The notes under the pieces are model-generated. The model ran no database searches, was not told where the DNA came from, and saw only the letters and a list, made by a program, of their open reading frames with translations. From Hysterium pulicare CBS 123377 (Eukaryota; Ascomycota; Dothideomycetes; Hysteriales; Hysteriaceae), in contig AJFK01000200.1 of the NCBI GenBank assembly GCA_000467715.1, positions 25,136 to 89,135 of the forward strand: 64,000 bases of DNA, in the 5' to 3' direction. Numbering within the stretch: position 1 is the first letter of the stretch; each line of letters starts with the position of its first letter. Made by a program: the position numbers and the translations under genes. Positions 1-11,190 of the stretch are shown here, piece after piece.

Positions 1-213
1 TTGGAGGGATTCTTCAAGAATATTGGGGGAACTGTGCAAGCTTGTTGGGAGGATTCAGGGAAGGAGAACGTGGGAGATGAATGGGAGGAAAAGGTCTTTC
101 GACAGGCGAAAGAGGCGTACGGTATTGTCGATCTGGAGGAGAGGGATCGGATTACGAAGGAAGTGCTTGAAGTTGTGGAGCAGGGGAAGAGCGGGGAGTC
201 AGAGAAGGGCTAG
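1..213 (+). CDS. 3' end of an unrecognised gene (partial)
   Basis: An open frame enters from the window edge and stops with TAG at 211-213. The visible 70 residues are charged and helix-prone, with many Glu and Lys and the motif DEWEEKVF near residue 27. No ATG is visible, so this is the last exon, or part of it, of a gene starting outside the window. It converges on the acetyltransferase gene, whose stop is about 300 bases away. I do not recognise the family. Chance openness over 70 codons is possible, but base composition and residue usage look coding. Confidence 0.45.
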   Translation: MEGFFKNIGGTVQACWEDSGKENVGDEWEEKVFRQAKEAYGIVDLEERDRITKEVLEVVEQGKSGESEKG

Positions 214-510
214 CTTTTGCAAAATCTAGCATGACACATCTACAATTCTGATCATTGATTAAGTTCACGTTTGGCGGAAGTCCGCCTTACCTTCTAGATG
301 TTATGTCAAATGCTTAAGACAGCAGGGTACCCCAATAGTAGGGGACCTACGAGTCAAAATAGAAGTTCAGCAAAGGATATGCTTTATCTGAATACCGTTC
401 AATATTCCGGCAGACCATCAATATCCGTATACGCGTTAAAAAAACCAAGGGTATCATCCGTGGACCCTAACGCCTTTTCTAAAATGTAGTTATCGTCTCA
501 CCCCTAATCC

Positions 511-1702
511 TCACTCCTCTTCCATTTCCTCTCCTTCTTCCTCCTCTTCCTCTTCCTCAATCTCTATAAACCCATCAACATCAATTGGCGGCTCTAACCT
601 GACCTTATTCCTCTCCACCCAATCCCTAACCTTCGCTTTATTAATTACAGACTCCGCACCCCCTCTTTTTTTATGGTCCAGCACCTGCATGGCCTGTAGC
701 GTAGCTATTATATCCTCATGTACAATAAATGTCTCGTCGCTGATATCGTGAACGGTGAGGGGTTTCTTCGAGGGCGCACAGAGTATCGTACGAGCGATAG
801 TTTGGGACCAGTAGGTTTGGTAACCGCGTTTGCCTAGTTCAGAAAGGGCTGCAAAAGTGTCAATGTATGCTCAAAGGTAGATGGCAAGGTATTATGAGAA
901 TGGGAAGCGGCTGGATTGAAAACGTACGCTTTTCCGGCCCGCCTAACCTCCCTTCTCTCTTCCCCAGTTCATAACTCGCACCCATGAGTATCTGCCCTAG
1001 GCCTTGCTTCTGCCATGGTGGAAAGACCAGTATACACGCCAAATTGTTGTTATCCCAGCTCATCTTCTCCTTGCTGAAGAAGCCTACTATCTGTTGCTTG
1101 GTTGCGCTCTCACGGCCGGGAAGGGAGTCGGTAATGGAGGGCGATGGATCATCTGCGACGAGGAGGTAATAAAGGAATGTCGTCACGTCGTAAAAGACGG
1201 ATTTTGTGTCGAGGAAGAGTTTGGCGAAGAGGGAGAGGTTTTGGCAGTAGAGCTGCATGAATCGTGAGCGACGATTCCAGATATATCTCGGTTTGGAACA
1301 TTTAGCATACCTTGTGCTCTTCTCCATCGATCTCATGAAGAGAGTATCCATCTTTGGTGTATATAGCAACCCCCGGCGGCGGACTTTCTCTCAACGGACA
1401 TGCTTTCTTTCTCAATCAGCATGTGCCTCTTTCACCGATTTTAAATGCCATATACCTACCAAATGCCCCAAGAATGGCATCAATTCCTTCGTATACTTAA
1501 AGCACCATTGGCATACGTACAACCTTTCCACTGTCCGGCCCACAAGCTCTTCAGGATAGAATGATGGATACCACGGTTTTATAAGCAGCGTTCCGAGCAC
1601 GACGTCGAGGACATTCCGGTCCATGACCGGTCTCTTAGATGTCTGGTCGGCGCTGACTCCATTGACGGTAGCGACATTTTGCAGAGATGTGTCGGGTCCC
1701 AT
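511..1702 (-). CDS. MYST-family histone acetyltransferase (Sas2-like)
   Basis: Lysine acetyltransferase that moves acetyl from acetyl-CoA to histone tails in the nucleus. Exons: 1702-1456, 1402-1311, 1252-928, 848-511 (333 aa). The first join rebuilds the MYST C2HC zinc finger (CQWC, then H and C after the splice: GHLVAC). Next come the family blocks PPPGVAIY, YCQNLSLFAKLFLD, VGFFSKEK, NNLACILVFPPWQ, the acetyl-CoA loop QKQGLGQ, and SYELGKREG. The third join gives PEKPLSELGKRGYQTYW. The tail is a run of Glu. There is no chromodomain or PHD finger and the protein is short, so Sas2-type is likelier than Esa1 or Mst2, but which MYST subfamily is an inference. The start at 1702 lies just before the MYST fold. 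Confidence 0.9.
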
Positions 1703-2148
1703 TGCGACTGCTGGAACGTGATGGAGGATTGCGGCGTGGGTGCTTGACGTTCATGGCCCTAGACAAATTAGGTATAGCGCATTTTTCAGGTAGCGATCAG
1801 TGCCTCCGTCGATGCACAGTATTCGAGAACTTACATAGTACACAGCGGCGCTCTTTCGCTCAGATTACTTGCCCTTGGGAAAAGACTGTTCAAAGCACCT
1901 CTCAATTCTATCCCAAAAGGTGTCTGCCCACCTATCTTGAGTAAACACTTTTCTGAGTCCCACCAGCATCTAGAAAAACCCACGGGAGAAACACGAAGTA
2001 TAAGAGTTTATTCACAGTGTATACCACTGCTCTCTCCGATAAAGTGGTATCACATTGCTCGATACGACCCAATCCAGGCTACCTCTACAGCCTACCTTCA
2101 ATTATCGTGGAGTGTTGTCTCTTATCTGGGCTTCCCATCTAGAATTGG

Positions 2149-3144
2149 CATGGCATCTATTGAAGAGGTGGAAGCTTTGGTGTGCAAAGGTTGCTGGAAA
2201 GATGTGTTCAACACTTTAGATTTCCAGCGGGTATGCGTAGACGAGAGGGACAGTGAAGGAGGGTGTGGTATGAAGTACGCTGTTCCGGCTCTACAGGTTG
2301 CAGCATCTGCAGTCTCAGGATGTAACTGGTGCTCCTTACTAGTACAAAAGGTTTCTCGGTATGATGTACCCTGGGGCTCGAACAATCCCGAAATCATCAG
2401 CATTTACCCCTACTGTAATCCAGCGCAATCACCCAAAGGAAATAATATGCTGGAAGCGCACCTTGAGTCAAACACTGCTACTTGTATTTTACATATATCA
2501 GCTTTCACCGACTCAGAGAACGATGCTGCAGGCTTCGTAACTGCACGGGAGCTACAAACAGATGTTTACCCAATACAAGCTCAGCAGCAGACGAAACGAT
2601 GGATAGAAGACTGTGCTACTCACTCGTGCTGTTCTGAGCAGTCCGAACCTACTCTTCCAACACATGACGTGGAAGTCTGCCCTCTAGATTCTCCCTACAT
2701 GCCGCGAATCCTCGCTACCAATGGACAACGATGCAGATAGGCAGAACTCTCATATTGTTGGTGACCTAACCCGCCTTGTCGGGTCTAGCCGCTTCTTTGA
2801 TATTACGAGCGGTTCAACGACAAGCCTGGTTTGTCCCCTCAAACGATCGGGTCTTTATCACTAACAGTGACGAAAATCTAGCCATTTTGGAAATTCGAGG
2901 ACCTTTGCAGAAGGACATGATCTATCATTGTTTCTATGGATGCAATGACGAGTTTTCGTCGACGCGACGTCTAATGCGTGTTATGTGCTTGCCGATCTTG
3001 AAAAGGAAACGTATGTACGGTTTTGTGGAAGGGCTAATTATTGTACCGGCCGAAAAGGGTGCTTACAGGAGGATTGGGATGTTTTACTATGCAGGTGAAT
3101 CATGCTTTGATAATCTCCCGCAAATTGAACTTACCATCAATTGA
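2149..3144 (+). pseudogene. Broken HET-domain (heterokaryon incompatibility) gene
   Basis: HET proteins trigger cell death after fusion of unlike fungal individuals. Here only the two ends survive. From ATG 2149 (the frame is open from 1937) there is a HET-type N-terminus: a Cys-rich block (GCNWCSLLV), WIEDC near 2600, and the approach to the core with SPYMPRILATNGQRC. At the usual core start (Y-x-x-LSYCWG) the frame reads stop-AELSYCW-stop at 2738-2754. The roughly 400 residues of the core and middle are missing. A different frame, 2776-3144, then reads like a HET C-terminus (YGFVEGLIIVP, YRRIGMFYY). Stops, frame change and deletion together indicate a dead gene. Residual expression of the 5' part cannot be excluded. 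Confidence 0.75.
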
Positions 3145-3952
3145 TCCATACCATCAACTCTGGAGATTCTTATCTACATCAATCCGGCGGCTGGTATGCA
3201 TCCTCGAAACAACAGTTGGGAATTACTTAATGAAGTACAGTTCATCTATGAATATCGTAGTGCGCGGAAAGACCCTGGATATGATCAAGGAAGACTGCGA
3301 CGATTCTAGCAGAAGCTGATAGTGTAACGGATACTCAAAGCTTGACTGTTTCTATGGTGAAACATTTGAGAGGTATCCGTCTTGGCTTTGGCTTAGGGTC
3401 TGATCGGGAATTGAAAAAAGAGTATCCTAAGATATGCTTGAATGGGCAAAGTATACTTCGTAGAAAATCTCGAGTTAGATCTAGCATGAGACATGCCGAA
3501 AGTTGATGCCTTTGTTGGTTTGAATTGATGAATAGAGAAGTGATAAGCTGTTTGACTTAAGATGACAAGTATGGAACGCTGGACTGGGATTTCAACCAAC
3601 AGACAAAAGGAAATATATGCAAGACTGCTATGTAGACTATACTAGACATGAAGATAAACGGACTCAAACCCAACCCTATTTTTCAAACCTGAAAACGTTT
3701 GTAATCACTACAAGACTAATGGTTCCTACATGTTTTGTTACTACATTCCCGACAAAAATCTGGGTTGACCTATAAAAGTTCGGGCTACCGTCACGGCGTG
3801 CACTCTCTTGGTCTCCAGGTAGTAATTAATTCGTATAATACTTTCCAAATAGCCTTAAGGTTGGCAACTGGCTTTAGTGTCTTTCCCAGAGTCCATATCG
3901 TCTTCGTAGGTTGATGGCAAAGCCGTTGGTGGCATCCTGCGAAAACGACGAA
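3145..3952. other. Gap between HET relic and the 686-aa gene
   Basis: No supported gene. The right part, from about 3781, is the 3' flank of the following minus-strand gene and is one of three related copies described under the repeats at 7911-8110 and 10881-11070. Short open frames here have no recognisable content. Confidence 0.5.
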
Positions 3953-6174
3953 TTATGACACCCCGTGTGCGTCAGTGTCGATGTTTGTGTCTCCTGGTAA
4001 ATCAATGGTCATGCGGGAGGGTCTGTGGTCGCTCTTCCTTCTTTCTGGGGTTGCCGGAGGGGTAAGGACCATGTGCTTCATAGCATGAGATGGTGGTGGT
4101 GTACGCGAAGGCCTCTCGCCCTCGGGTAGTGAGATGGCAGGAGGGTTTCCAATATCTTTGAGCTCTACTTTCAACTCATTTTTAGGCAGCGAAGCAGTCC
4201 GGTTCAACCCGACGGTTTCCTCCTTCATTATCTGTTTAACTGTATTGACGTTCACAGTACCAACTTGAGATTTGGGCGACTTGACGCCACGGAAAGGTAT
4301 TTGTATTGGGTTTTCAGGTTTGGCGTTGCCGATTTCGACTTGGCCTAGACGTGGAGATTGACCTCGATTGGACTGCGGTCGAGTTACTGGATAAGCTTTG
4401 TCGGGAATTGTACTATCGGTTTTCAAAGTCGGCTCAACGCTATCCTGTGTGGGAGAACTTTGGACAGTCCCGGACTGGTTTGCGCTGTTACAAAGCCCAT
4501 CGACCCTGGGGTTCGAGGATTCGGGAGTCTTTGGAGGTATGCCCGACACTGTGCCACGCACCGGTTTTGCAGTTGAGGTGACTGGAGAAGTTTGCGTCGT
4601 CTTTTCACTTGATTTCCGAGAATCTGAACGCTTGTGTGCCGTTTCCCTTAGAATCCGTAGCTGATTGAAGAGGTATTCGTTCCTTTCGAGGTTCGATTGT
4701 ATCTCCCGAGTCAGCTCTAAAGGAGTTGGAGAATGCTTCTTGGAGGTCTCAAAGATGCCAAAATTTTGCTTATCTGGAGCTTTCAAACGGGGGCTTTGTG
4801 ATTTCAGATCAGAATCAAATCCCTGTCCTTTGGTATTGGTTGAGGTAGAGGCTGAGGGAATGCCTTGAGTAGTGAGATGACGATGTCTCCATTGGTCGAT
4901 GTAACTCGATAATTGTGGGCGTAGCGATCTTATAGCCCGGGTTCGAATATTGTCAATGATTGCGCAGAGTTTAACGGCATTGTCTGCTTTAGTTACTCTA
5001 CCTTTCCAAATGCAGACCATTTGCTTCACGAGATATATCAGCCATGGATCCCAGATACAAGAGCCAAGTAATGCAAGCTTACGGTGTGGTAGACCATTGG
5101 AGATATATCACCATTGACAGTGCGGATCAAAAATGCTAGCCAAATTCGTACATTTCGACCAACTGCTGTCATTACCGCTAATGGAGGGACAGACTCGTCT
5201 GGATTCCCACATCTCTCGTATCGTGCGGCATTTTCATACAGTTTTAGAGATGCAGACGCAGCAATGGCGGCTCGGCAAAAGCATGCTTCTTCTGAAGTTG
5301 AAGTCGCAATCTGAACAACAAACCACGGATACGAGTGAAACAGTGTTTTCTGTGGGAAAGTATCGAAAGGTGTATGTGTTGCACTTGGTCGCAGGCCATG
5401 CAGGAAGAGTCTCGCGAAGGCTTGCTGAGTGAAATTATCGATGAAGCGATCCCCGCACATCCGTGGCCATGAATTGTTATCTCCCGTATTCTTTACCATG
5501 AGATCTTCGAGTGTGCATTGGGCTGGCCCCACGGAAGATTCCCAGAAGATGGCAGGAAAATACAAAGCAAAATCGGGGGCTGGCGCCTCAAGTTCGCTAG
5601 ATAGTGCGAATGGATTTCTAGAGCCATCAACGTACTGCCATGAACAGTCACGCTCCTCAGACCTTCGTTATAATGAGTGATTGTGGCTAACAACGGCGGA
5701 GAAGCCTTACCATGAAGACTCGTCATATAAACTAGTACGAGTATTTCTGCCAAAAAAGTAAGCCCTCCTGCCCAACTACATACGCCAAGAGTGCGCTGAC
5801 GCTTTAAACTGAGAGGTTCGAGTTTCGAACTTCAGAACAGGCCTTAGGAACTGTTCACGATAGAAATTTAGCAGCCCCAAGCTGTGTGGAAACTGTTCCC
5901 CAGTTAGTAAGTTTTTTGCGGCGTTGTATCCGGAACTTCCATTTTCAACGGCTCTTGTGGAAATGTCTCGAAAGGTTGCGCCGAATGTAAGGTCAAGTAG
6001 ACTCTCGCGAGCTGCGGTCACATGTTTAGGTATCTGAAAATCGTATTCGGCGCGAGCATCGCGCTCGTTTTGGACTAGCTGGGAAGAGCTCTGCCAGGAT
6101 TCAGCTGTGGAAGGTTCAGTTAAATAGAATATGTTGTGCAATCGTAGATGTTCGCGATTTGGTTCGGATGACAT
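3953..6174 (-). CDS. Unrecognised 686-aa protein with a disordered C-terminal half
   Basis: Exons: 6174-5801, 5746-5711, 5662-5083, 5023-3953; every join keeps frame. The first intron is 54 nt with donor GTCAGC, a CTTAC branch-like site, a T-run and GGCAG. It removes a TAG at 5776-5778 that would otherwise end the frame. The N-terminal half (about 1-330) looks folded, with blocks such as EQFPHSLGLLNFYREQF and DFALYFPAIFWESS. The last exon begins with a helical stretch (DNAVKLCAIIDNIRTRA) and then becomes Ser/Pro/Thr-rich and low in complexity, with many SP and TP sites, so probably disordered. I recognise no domain, signal peptide or membrane segment. Decayed partial copies of its exon 1 and 3' end lie downstream, so the gene has been duplicated locally. 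Confidence 0.75.
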
Positions 6175-6809
6175 AGCGAAGAGCAGGAAACGAAACTGTA
6201 TAAGTAGAAGTTTAAATCACAAAACGGAGAACCCAGTCTCGAGGTTATAACAAGCTTGATATATGAATGGGAAGTAGCAACTGCTGGTTTTATGATTGAA
6301 GCTGAATAAAGTATCAAAGCGTTTTGTAGTCTCGCACTGCTGCTGTGCCGCAATGAGTTCCTTCCATTGAGGTTTCAGAAACGCCCCAGAATTGTAACAA
6401 TGAAGACACGTTTCATGCAGGTATGTGGTTTTGAATTGTTGAGAGAGTATCTTGAAACATAGTTGCAATGCATTTGTTCTAGGGGCGGTTCTGAAATTTG
6501 CGGCCATTCAGGACGCTGCCTGAGGCGCCGCAAGTTCTGCATACGGAAGCCCATCGATCATCAACCGATTGATCGGTGCTCCAACAGCTCGGAACTACTC
6601 CTGTCCAGATAATGAATTGCGCAAATAGAGGGATGTGAGAACAGTAAGGATGTCAGATGAAGGAGCGAGCGGATTCGTCCCGAGATCCGAAATCAACATT
6701 TGTCAGCATCACGTGGTAAATGATGTAAAAGGGTCGGACTCCTTGAGTACTTAGCATCATTATCTTGAAAACACAATTCATCGTGGCTTTTCGACAGACT
6801 TTGCGCAAA
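6175..6809. other. Divergent promoter region
   Basis: 635 bases between two divergently read genes, so promoters of both must lie here. I see no further gene and no clear motif. Short minus-strand open frames near 6217-6507 have no protein-like content. Confidence 0.4.
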
Positions 6810-7551
6810 ATGACGCAATTTGATATCAAGGTAGTATCGGATACCGTGTGTCCGTAAGTCTACAGTCATCCAAAGCCAAGTAGAATCATGAAACTAACAC
6901 GACAGCAGATGGTGCTATGTAGGCAAGAAACGGCTCGAGCAGGGCATTGCTCAATACAGAGCTGCTCATCCCGACTCCAACGATACATTCTCGGTGACAT
7001 GGTATCCATTTTACTTGAACCCAGATGCTCCGAAGAGTATCGATAAGCAGGAGTACTACAAGCAGAAGTTTGGAGAAGCTCGCACATCCATGATCTTCCA
7101 ACGGCTTGCCGATCTAGGCAAAAGCGAAGGCATCAACTTCAAGTTCGGCGGAAAGACTGGAAATACCAGAGACTCGCATCGGCTTATTCAACTTGGCAAG
7201 ACCAAGTCTCCAGAAGTGCAAACGAGAGTAATTGAGGAGTTATTTACCGCTTATTTTGAGGACAACAAAGATATTACTACTCAAGAAGTCCTGGTCGAGG
7301 CCGGAGTCAAGGCAGGATTGAAAGAGGCAGAGGCGAAGGAGTGGCTGTCCAGCGGCAAAGGAGGCCCGGAGGTCGATAAGGAAGTTGAAGAAGCGAACGA
7401 ACAAGACATAAATGGTGTTCCTAACTTTACAATTCAAGACAAATTTGAAGTTGGTGGAGCGCAGGAACCCGCGGCCTTTGTGCAGCTTTTTGAGCGTCTC
7501 AAGCGACAGGAAGGGGCCGGCAGCGCAGCGAGAGGCGATTCGTGCATGTAA
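6810..7551 (+). CDS. DsbA/FrnE-like thioredoxin-fold oxidoreductase
   Basis: Thiol-disulfide oxidoreductase of the DSBA family (FrnE type; 228 aa, typical length). Exons 6810-6853 and 6909-7551. The splice falls inside the active site: the join reconstructs VSDTVCPWCYVGKKRLE, with the CPWC redox pair at residues 14-17. The rest has family blocks: TWYPFYLNPDAP, FKFGGKTGNTRDSHRLI, LFTAYFEDNKDI, and VPNFTIQDKFEVGGAQEP, the cis-Pro loop and C-terminal helix. There is no signal peptide, so it is probably cytosolic, as for fungal FrnE-like proteins. Substrates are unknown. It ends in CM just before the stop. Relic sequence of the neighbouring 686-aa gene starts right after it. Confidence 0.92.
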
Positions 7552-7589
7552 TTAACGAACTTTGGAATGAAGGAGTGGTTCGCAAATTC

Positions 7590-7690
7590 ATGTTTCCGGC
7601 CAAATAGCAGCTTGTATTGAGATTTGTGAAATTGCAACAGACCAAATGCAGGGGGAAAAGCGTCCATATTTATGCTTATGTGAGACCTGG
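7590..7690 (-). repeat. Relic of exon 1 of the 686-aa gene (fragment)
   Basis: Read on the minus strand this translates as DAFPPAFGLLQFHKSQYKLL, close to the gene's EQFPHSLGLLNFYREQFLR (about 5890-5830). The same DNA is also related to 11060-11160. It lies beyond, not before, the 3'-end relic at 7911-8110, so it is either rearranged or from a separate duplication. Divergence is high and I judged the match by eye. Confidence 0.5.
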
Positions 7691-7910
7691 CGACAGTGCT
7701 GCGTTCTATTGTGGCACGTGCACCCTGTGTGACCGGGGCCTGCCAGGGCTTCTGAGCACAATCTTCTTCTAAACCCTTCCGCTCACGACACAGAGCATTC
7801 AACTGATCGTCTTCAATGGACTCCAGGGTATTGTAGCCTCATTCCTACCAGCTGCAGTATGCATCATGCCATAACTTTCTCAGCCTCGTGTAATGAACCA
7901 AACCACCGTG

Positions 7911-8110
7911 GCCGTCATTATTCGTCGTACTACCGACTTCCGTGGCCGTACAAACACGTATAGATTCTATTTTATATGCTATTTTCTGAATATGCTAAAG
8001 GACAGCAACCTGCCTTAGCGCCTTGTACCAAGTTTCAAATCGGCTTTGTAGGTCGGTGGTAAAGAGTATAGTACATGCGGACCCATCCTCCAAAACGACG
8101 AAGTCTGACA
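7911..8110 (-). repeat. Relic of the 3' end and 3' flank of the 686-aa gene, copy 2
   Basis: This stretch aligns with 10881-11070 and with 3781-3965. Copies 2 and 3 share the 20-mer gtcattattcgtcgtactac at about 7913 and 10886. All three share the core around ctttgtaggtcggtggtaaa (copy 2), with matching spacing. The match to the live gene crosses its stop (aaacgacgaa..tgacacc at about 3942 and 8091), so coding and untranslated sequence were copied together. No open frame is conserved. Confidence 0.6.
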
Positions 8111-8763
8111 CCTGTGTGATCAGTGAGAACAATCAGAGTTATCATGGAAGAGTGGAACCCGAATAGCTTTGAGAAGCGTCTAAGCTGTCGGCAAGCGAAG
8201 TCTCTGATACGATCGTGCAGACTTTTCTGGTGGGGGCTGATTCTATCCCTGGCTCTCAGCTTGCCCAAAACGTTACACAGCATGCTCTCACTGGATATTG
8301 ACTTTTAATCAGCGACCACTCGATGCAAACAATGACATTGTGGCTCGAAAACGGGGCGAACGAGGCGTAATCTTCGTAGGACGAATCAGGTCCTCCAGGA
8401 AACTTATCTCAGATAATTACGGTCGTCAAATCCGGAGTTGGGAAATATCCCGCCTGCAATGAAAGCTGAAGTTACCGTAATAGAACGTGGGTTTGCGTAC
8501 AATTTGCCTACTTTTTAGGCGCATAAAAACAACATCATGTTGCCGCTCTTTCTCCTATTATTCCACTCATCTCTAATTATGTTCTTGGACTCTTGTTGAG
8601 CTTTGTCTTTCCGTAGCACATTAGCGCTCATATCTTTTTATCCACCGGCGAAAACTTTATTTCAAAGCTTTGGATAGGGTTTAAAGGTATAAAGACAATT
8701 TTTCTTCCCGTTGATTCTCTGCCCTTTTAATTATCGAATAGACTCCATTCAATCAGTCGCATA
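8111..8763. promoter_or_regulatory. Intergenic region and promoter of the membrane glycoprotein
   Basis: No gene seen. A TATA-like box, TATAAAG, sits at 8688-8694, about 70 bases before the ATG at 8764, with T-rich sequence between. The left part may hold further decayed sequence of the repeat at 7911-8110. Confidence 0.4.
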
Positions 8764-10797
8764 ATGGCGTCAGACCGCATAAGAAAGCCATCTGAAATCA
8801 AAGAATCCGAGATATTCATCACTACCATTGATCTTCAAACGGCAACAAATCGTTCGCAGTCCCCGTATACGTCCACCCATTTGGTTTTGGCCTTCCTGGC
8901 AATATTCTGCCCCCTACTTGCGGTTGCGCTTGTGCTTTGTGCATTTGTCTGGTTCCCGAGCTGGCGTGTCAACTTTCCACCAGATGAAAACCCTGCCCTT
9001 CCCGTCAACCGTCCCGACGACCTCCGTTCATTCTTTTACACGACAATTCCTGTAAACCTAGTATTATTGACCAGCTCATGTGCACCCACACTTGCACAAT
9101 TTGGGACGGCACCCTTCATGCTTCTCTTCTCTTTTCTTGTGGCCTTTCAAATCGCCAGACATCATAAACTTTCCCATTCGGAGGACAGAAATGTGCGAAC
9201 GCTTCTACAAGGTGCTCCGGATACCTTGTGGGAATGGATGAAGGGCGTTATATACAACCGAAACCGGGCAGTTGGACGAGCAGTCAAGATAGCTGCCGTT
9301 GGAGCGATGTTATCTTTTGGTCTGACGTAAGTTACGTCGTCCAGATAGGTGGAATCTTTACTAAGCCTGTACTTAGCGTTTTTCTCATACTAGGAGGTGT
9401 GTATACTCATCCGTATCTAGTGCTATCTAACAGCGCCAGACAAAACTCTACAAGGACTCATTGAAACGGATCAAAGCAGAGTTTATGCACTGATCACGCA
9501 ACCTTCAAACTCTTTAACCCCCGGTTTTGTACTCAGTGACGCTTGTAACACTTCTTCTCCTGTTCAAGACCCATATATAGACGCAAACACTCCACCACCA
9601 TGTTCTTTGGATACGACCACTCATCCTTGGAATGTCAGAAACCCACCTCTATCCTACAGGATCCTAGCAACTGGAGTACTCAACATCACTAGCGATTTCA
9701 ACCAAGAAAATTTTGCAGCACTAGATGAGGCAGCGGACGCAGGAAAAGCTGACGAGGTGCAAGTCGTCAGTCACATCGATGCACAAACCCAAGATCTACA
9801 TGTTTTCTTGTTTAATCCATATTCTGCTTGGGAGTCTACGACCCAGGACCCGAAAGATCCCATTTTATCTACCCCAACTTTCACAAACTTAAGTGCCGAT
9901 TATATTGCCACTACTACCTCCATGGTCACAAAGTGCGTATCAGTCACTGAAGCATGCGGCATGCATAATCAGTCTAGTGATAGCTTTTCTCCTGTACGAT
10001 ACAATTGCTCCGACATGTTTTCAGGCTCTCTGAATGTCATACCTTCCAATGGAATCGAACAACTCAAGGGCTGGAACACGTCCTTTTACAACATTGCAGA
10101 CGGCTCTCCTCGCGCCATCTCCGTTGGCTCACAGCTCAATCCTTTCACCTACAATGTCACCGCGGTCGTCAACAGTCTGGATTTTACTTCCCTTGTCGAC
10201 TTTGGTGATCCCCAGGGAGCTCGTGGAGATGTTGTTGATGCTGGCAACGGTCGCATCGCCTTCGCCCTCTCCTGCACTTCCACCATCTACAATGTCAATT
10301 ACTCCCTCGTCAACGGCAGCATCCTCCAGTTCAACGCCACGCAAAGTTCGCCACAAGAAGCTTCCATCATCAAAGCACCCCTGCAGGTCTCGATGGGCAC
10401 TTATGCGCTGTTCCAGCAGGCAACTATGGCGGTGCTACTCTCCGACATCACAGTTGCAGACGCAATGAGTCTTGCGTTTAGTCAAGTAGGACTTGCGCTT
10501 GCAGCTGGGGCATTTGATCCCGCCCCCAGCCTGTTGGAGAGGTGGCGGGGAGACGTGCAACTTACGAAGATTCCGAAGGGGCCGTTCATCTTTCTCATTG
10601 CTATGTGTTTCTTGTATGCTTTGCTGGTTCTTGGATTTGTAATAGCAGCATTTATAGCGAGGAGGAGGACAGCGGTGGCAGAAACACAGGCCTTGCTAGT
10701 ATCAAGAGTGCCTTGGGGCGTTAGTGAATTGGCTAAGACGGCTTTCGAGACTATCAAGTCGCTTTTCAGTAAAGAAAATGATAAAAATGGCAAGTAG
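8764..10797 (+). CDS. Multi-pass membrane glycoprotein of unknown function
   Basis: Exons 8764-9326, 9377-9396 (a 20-nt micro-exon) and 9440-10797; the joins keep frame (646 aa). Hydrophobic segments lie near residues 41-64, 91-130 (probably two), 170-195 and 574-600. Between the third group and the last is a large extracellular or lumenal region of about 370 residues with many N-glycosylation sequons (NIT, NLS, NQS, NCS, NTS, NVT, NYS, NGS, NAT). A short basic tail (IARRR) follows the last segment, facing the cytosol. This architecture is common among unnamed fungal plasma-membrane proteins; I recognise no catalytic motif. A TATA-like box precedes the start. The tiny second exon is the least certain part of the model. 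Confidence 0.8.
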
Positions 10798-10880
10798 TCT
10801 TTAGAAAGAGGCAAAAGTCACGTTTGTGATTTTATGAGGCGGGAAGGTCCCGGCTTTGGATAGAGGAGTCGTTCACAGCT

Positions 10881-11190
10881 GGTGTCATTATTCGTCGTAC
10901 TACGAACGCCGTTGGCTATATAAATTTAGAAAGTATCTATTCCGTGTAATACTTGCTAAATAGTCTCAGGATAGCATCTTACTTTTAAGCCTTCTGCAGT
11001 GTCTAGGTTAGCTTTGTACGCTGGGAGTAAAGAAGGTGGTGGGCGCAGGCCCACCTGGTTCGCAGAATAATAATCCGGCCAAGCTGTGGCTTGTGTGAAA
11101 GTTGCTAAATTGAAACAGATCATATGCAGGGGAAAACTGATCTCGTTTATTTTGTGTGCTTTCATCGACGCCAATCTTGGCATAGTCTTT
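10881..11190 (-). repeat. Relic of the 686-aa gene, copy 3 (exon-1 piece fused to 3' end)
   Basis: Minus-strand reading gives DQFSPAYDLFQFSN (about 11140-11100), like the exon-1 block EQFPHSLGLLNF. It runs on into sequence matching the gene's last codons and 3' flank (cgtgtaatacttgctaaata at about 10943 against cgtataatactttccaaata near 3832). The internal exons are missing. Frames are interrupted; nothing suggests a working product. Confidence 0.55.

Noticed and set aside
5776-5778. Apparent premature TAG in the 686-aa gene
   Set aside because: A 54-nt intron (5800-5747) with GTCAGC donor, CTTAC branch-like site, T-run and GGCAG acceptor removes it and keeps frame. Pseudogene or readthrough is not needed.
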